A stretch of DNA of 64,000 nt, from positions 62,001 to 126,000 of the forward strand of contig NZ_LMAH01000005.1 of the NCBI RefSeq assembly GCF_001507335.1. Direction: 5' to 3'. Shown in pieces: positions 62,529-64,000 of the stretch (positions within the stretch are counted from its first letter, which is position 1; each line of letters begins with the position of its first letter). Below the pieces are notes generated by a model. That model searched no databases and had not been told where the DNA came from. It saw only the letters and a program-made list of their open reading frames with translations. Position numbers and translations under genes: made by a program. Source of the DNA: Chryseobacterium sp. JAH. GTDB taxonomy: Bacteria > Bacteroidota > Bacteroidia > Flavobacteriales > Weeksellaceae.

Positions 62529-63899
62529 CTAAGGATACTGATTTGAAGAATACCGTATAGCAATATCGTAAATGCGTTTTAGATCTTCATCACTTTTATC
62601 AGAGTATGAGTTGTAATAGTTAATGATATTCTGAATCATTCTTTTTGCACTGGCTTTGTTGTTTTCTGATAAATCTTTTACAGCCTGTTTAAAATCAGAA
62701 ATCATTTTTGCGATTTGATAATTTTTCTTGAGCTCCTTTTGAGTGGTTTCTGTGGAAGGGTTGTAACTTGCTGTATAACTTTTAGTTAATATCTTATCAT
62801 TTTTTTCATAAGTCAACGTTGTGAAAATTGTACGATCTTCAATTATGTTTTTCTCAACTTCTAAAAGAAAAATCTGCGTCTGGCCACAATCTAAATTTTC
62901 TAGTTCTATATTTACCTGATGATCGGAAGTATATTGCGGTCTGTAACCGTAAAACTTTTTAATTTTCATTCCTTTCGGAAGACTGATGGTGAGTTTTGGT
63001 TTTTTGCCGATATTATAAAGAAGGCTTTCCAGTTCATCGATGAATGTTTTCTGAATGTCTTTTTCAGTATCTCCGATAAAATAATTTGAGCCTCTACCGT
63101 TGTTTGCGATTTTTCTCAACAGATCAAAATCTAGCTGTGATCCAACTCCGATTGTACTGATGTCAATTCCTTTATCATTAAATTCTTTTGAGTCTTTCAG
63201 AATGATTTCTTGATCGGTAATTCCGGTATTCGTCATGCCGTCGGTTAAAAGTATGACTTTGCTGTTATATTCCTGGGTGTTATGTTTCTGTGCCTCTTGA
63301 TAACCAAGCATCATTCCTTCATAAATATTGGTAGACCCTGCAGGATAAATTCCGTCTATCATTTTATCTAAAGCACTCACGTCTTTCATTTTAGCTGAGT
63401 TTAAAACGATATTTGCATTCCCGTCAAATTTGATAATCGAAATAATGTCGTTTGGTTTGAGACCTTTTACAAATGCTTTCAAAGCAGTTTTTACTTTCTC
63501 AAGTTTTCCTCCATCCATTGATCCGCTGTTGTCGATGACCAGAGAAACATTCACTTTATTTGCTTTGGGTCTATTCACAACATTTTGAGTGGCAACGCCG
63601 ATCTGCAGTAGAAATGTATGATCAGAATCAAAAAGTCTGTTGTCGAAGTCAATGCTTACGGCAACTTCATTTTTCTTCGGGATTTTTATCTGATGTTTAT
63701 GATAATTCATAAAATCTTCAACAATAATGGTGTTTTCTTTAATGTTCCCTTGCCCATTAATGCTGTAAAAACCATTGATCAAGATATGTGAAACTGAGCC
63801 TGAAGAAACGGCATATTGAGCTTTGAAATTTGATATAATAGCTAAAGCTAAAAAAACATAGATATATTTGTTTCTGCTAATAATTGAATTGTTTTTCAT
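62529..63899 (-). CDS. Exported VWA-domain protein with C-terminal helical region
   Basis: A 456-residue protein with a signal peptide (10-28). The VWA domain (about 115-290) has DNSGSMDG (Asp123, Ser125, Ser127) and LTDGMTNTG. It is followed by a beta region and a helical tail (about 400-450, YQIAKMISDFKQAVKDLSENNKASAKRMIQNIINYY). The VIT-like start (about 30-75) before the VWA resembles inter-alpha-trypsin-inhibitor proteins. It is a separate unit from the smaller VWA gene, but its promoter carries the same operator. Confidence 0.85.
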   Translation of the reverse strand: MKNNSIISRNKYIYVFLALAIISNFKAQYAVSSGSVSHILINGFYSINGQGNIKENTIIVEDFMNYHKHQIKIPKKNEVAVSIDFDNRLFDSDHTFLLQIGVATQNVVNRPKANKVNVSLVIDNSGSMDGGKLEKVKTALKAFVKGLKPNDIISIIKFDGNANIVLNSAKMKDVSALDKMIDGIYPAGSTNIYEGMMLGYQEAQKHNTQEYNSKVILLTDGMTNTGITDQEIILKDSKEFNDKGIDISTIGVGSQLDFDLLRKIANNGRGSNYFIGDTEKDIQKTFIDELESLLYNIGKKPKLTISLPKGMKIKKFYGYRPQYTSDHQVNIELENLDCGQTQIFLLEVEKNIIEDRTIFTTLTYEKNDKILTKSYTASYNPSTETTQKELKKNYQIAKMISDFKQAVKDLSENNKASAKRMIQNIINYYNSYSDKSDEDLKRIYDIAIRYSSNQYP

Positions 63900-63919
63900 G
63901 ATATTTTTAAATTATACTG

Positions 63920-63982
63920 CAAACTTAATCCACGTAAAAAGTCTTAAACAGCAAACTTGGTCAATCCAGCTTTTCACTTGGT
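63920..63982 (-). promoter_or_regulatory. Operator/promoter of the larger VWA gene
   Basis: Two ACTTGGT repeats (63955-63961 and 63976-63982), 21 bp start to start, and a perfect -7 TAAGTTTG on the minus strand (63920-63927). No -33 TTG at its normal place, consistent with an activated promoter. Confidence 0.62.
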
Positions 63983-64000
63983 GAATAATTTTTGGAAGAA

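Overview
The window looks like a chromosomal segment of a Chryseobacterium-like flavobacterium (Weeksellaceae, Bacteroidota). The evidence is AT-rich DNA, promoters of the Bacteroidota TTG-(17-19)-TAnnTTTG type, gliding genes gldB and gldC, two type IX secretion cargo proteins with C-terminal YPNP sorting domains, DUF5683 and DUF5522 proteins, and a phosphate-irrepressible alkaline phosphatase very like PafA of Elizabethkingia/Chryseobacterium meningosepticum. No prophage, insertion sequence, CRISPR array or rRNA was seen. Almost all of the window is chromosomal housekeeping and envelope genes.

Layout. 1-6.8 kb: a cut-off S41-like peptidase, an exported unknown, PafA, and an ABC exporter whose permease is fused to a periplasmic thioredoxin domain. 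6.8-8.3 kb: a barnase-type RNase and its barstar inhibitor with an archaemetzincin lipoprotein between them. 8.4-13.2 kb: nadE and gldB-gldC, then a PLP sulfur-amino-acid enzyme. 13.2-17.9 kb: acetyltransferase, DinB-like protein, threonylcarbamoyl-AMP synthase, CCA-adding enzyme. 17.9-21 kb: a B12 uptake unit of promoter, cobalamin riboswitch, BtuB receptor and a BtuG-like beta-propeller lipoprotein. 21-32 kb: cytidine deaminase, old-yellow-enzyme, small membrane proteins, a secreted endonuclease, a second T9SS protein, DUF4136/DUF5522, a PLP desulfhydrase-like enzyme, a glucosaminidase-LysM protein and hemL. 32-40.5 kb: TonB, then parA-parB-DUF5683-dapB-lepB-WbqC and a subtilase. 40.7-47.7 kb: lipocalin-like and OmpA-like lipoproteins, then an operon of UbiA-type phosphoribosyltransferase, DprE1-like oxidase, DprE2-like reductase and HAD phosphatase, followed by cysteine desulfurase and thioredoxin. 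47.8-48.8 kb: three identical tandem tRNA-Asp genes and a roughly 670-bp gene-poor stretch. 48.8-58.9 kb: L,D-transpeptidase, aspartyl protease-PDZ, esterase, tyrS, an ECF sigma factor, lipA, and a divergent AraC/MFS pair. 59-64 kb: a FAD oxidoreductase and a VWA/SIMPL cluster with two promoters that share the same direct-repeat operator.

The most notable system is 42.0-45.6 kb. It holds homologues of the steps that make polyprenyl-phospho-arabinofuranose in mycobacteria, in one tight transcription unit, with a 29-codon ORF joined to its neighbours by ATGA overlaps at both ends. Other items worth a second look are the ABC permease-TlpA fusion, the barnase/archaemetzincin/barstar cluster, the shared 21-bp-spaced ACTTGGT repeats near 62.4 and 63.97 kb, and the riboswitch-controlled BtuB-BtuG-like pair. 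Gene starts were moved inward from the longest ORF where a signal peptide, a conserved N-terminus or a promoter made this likely.
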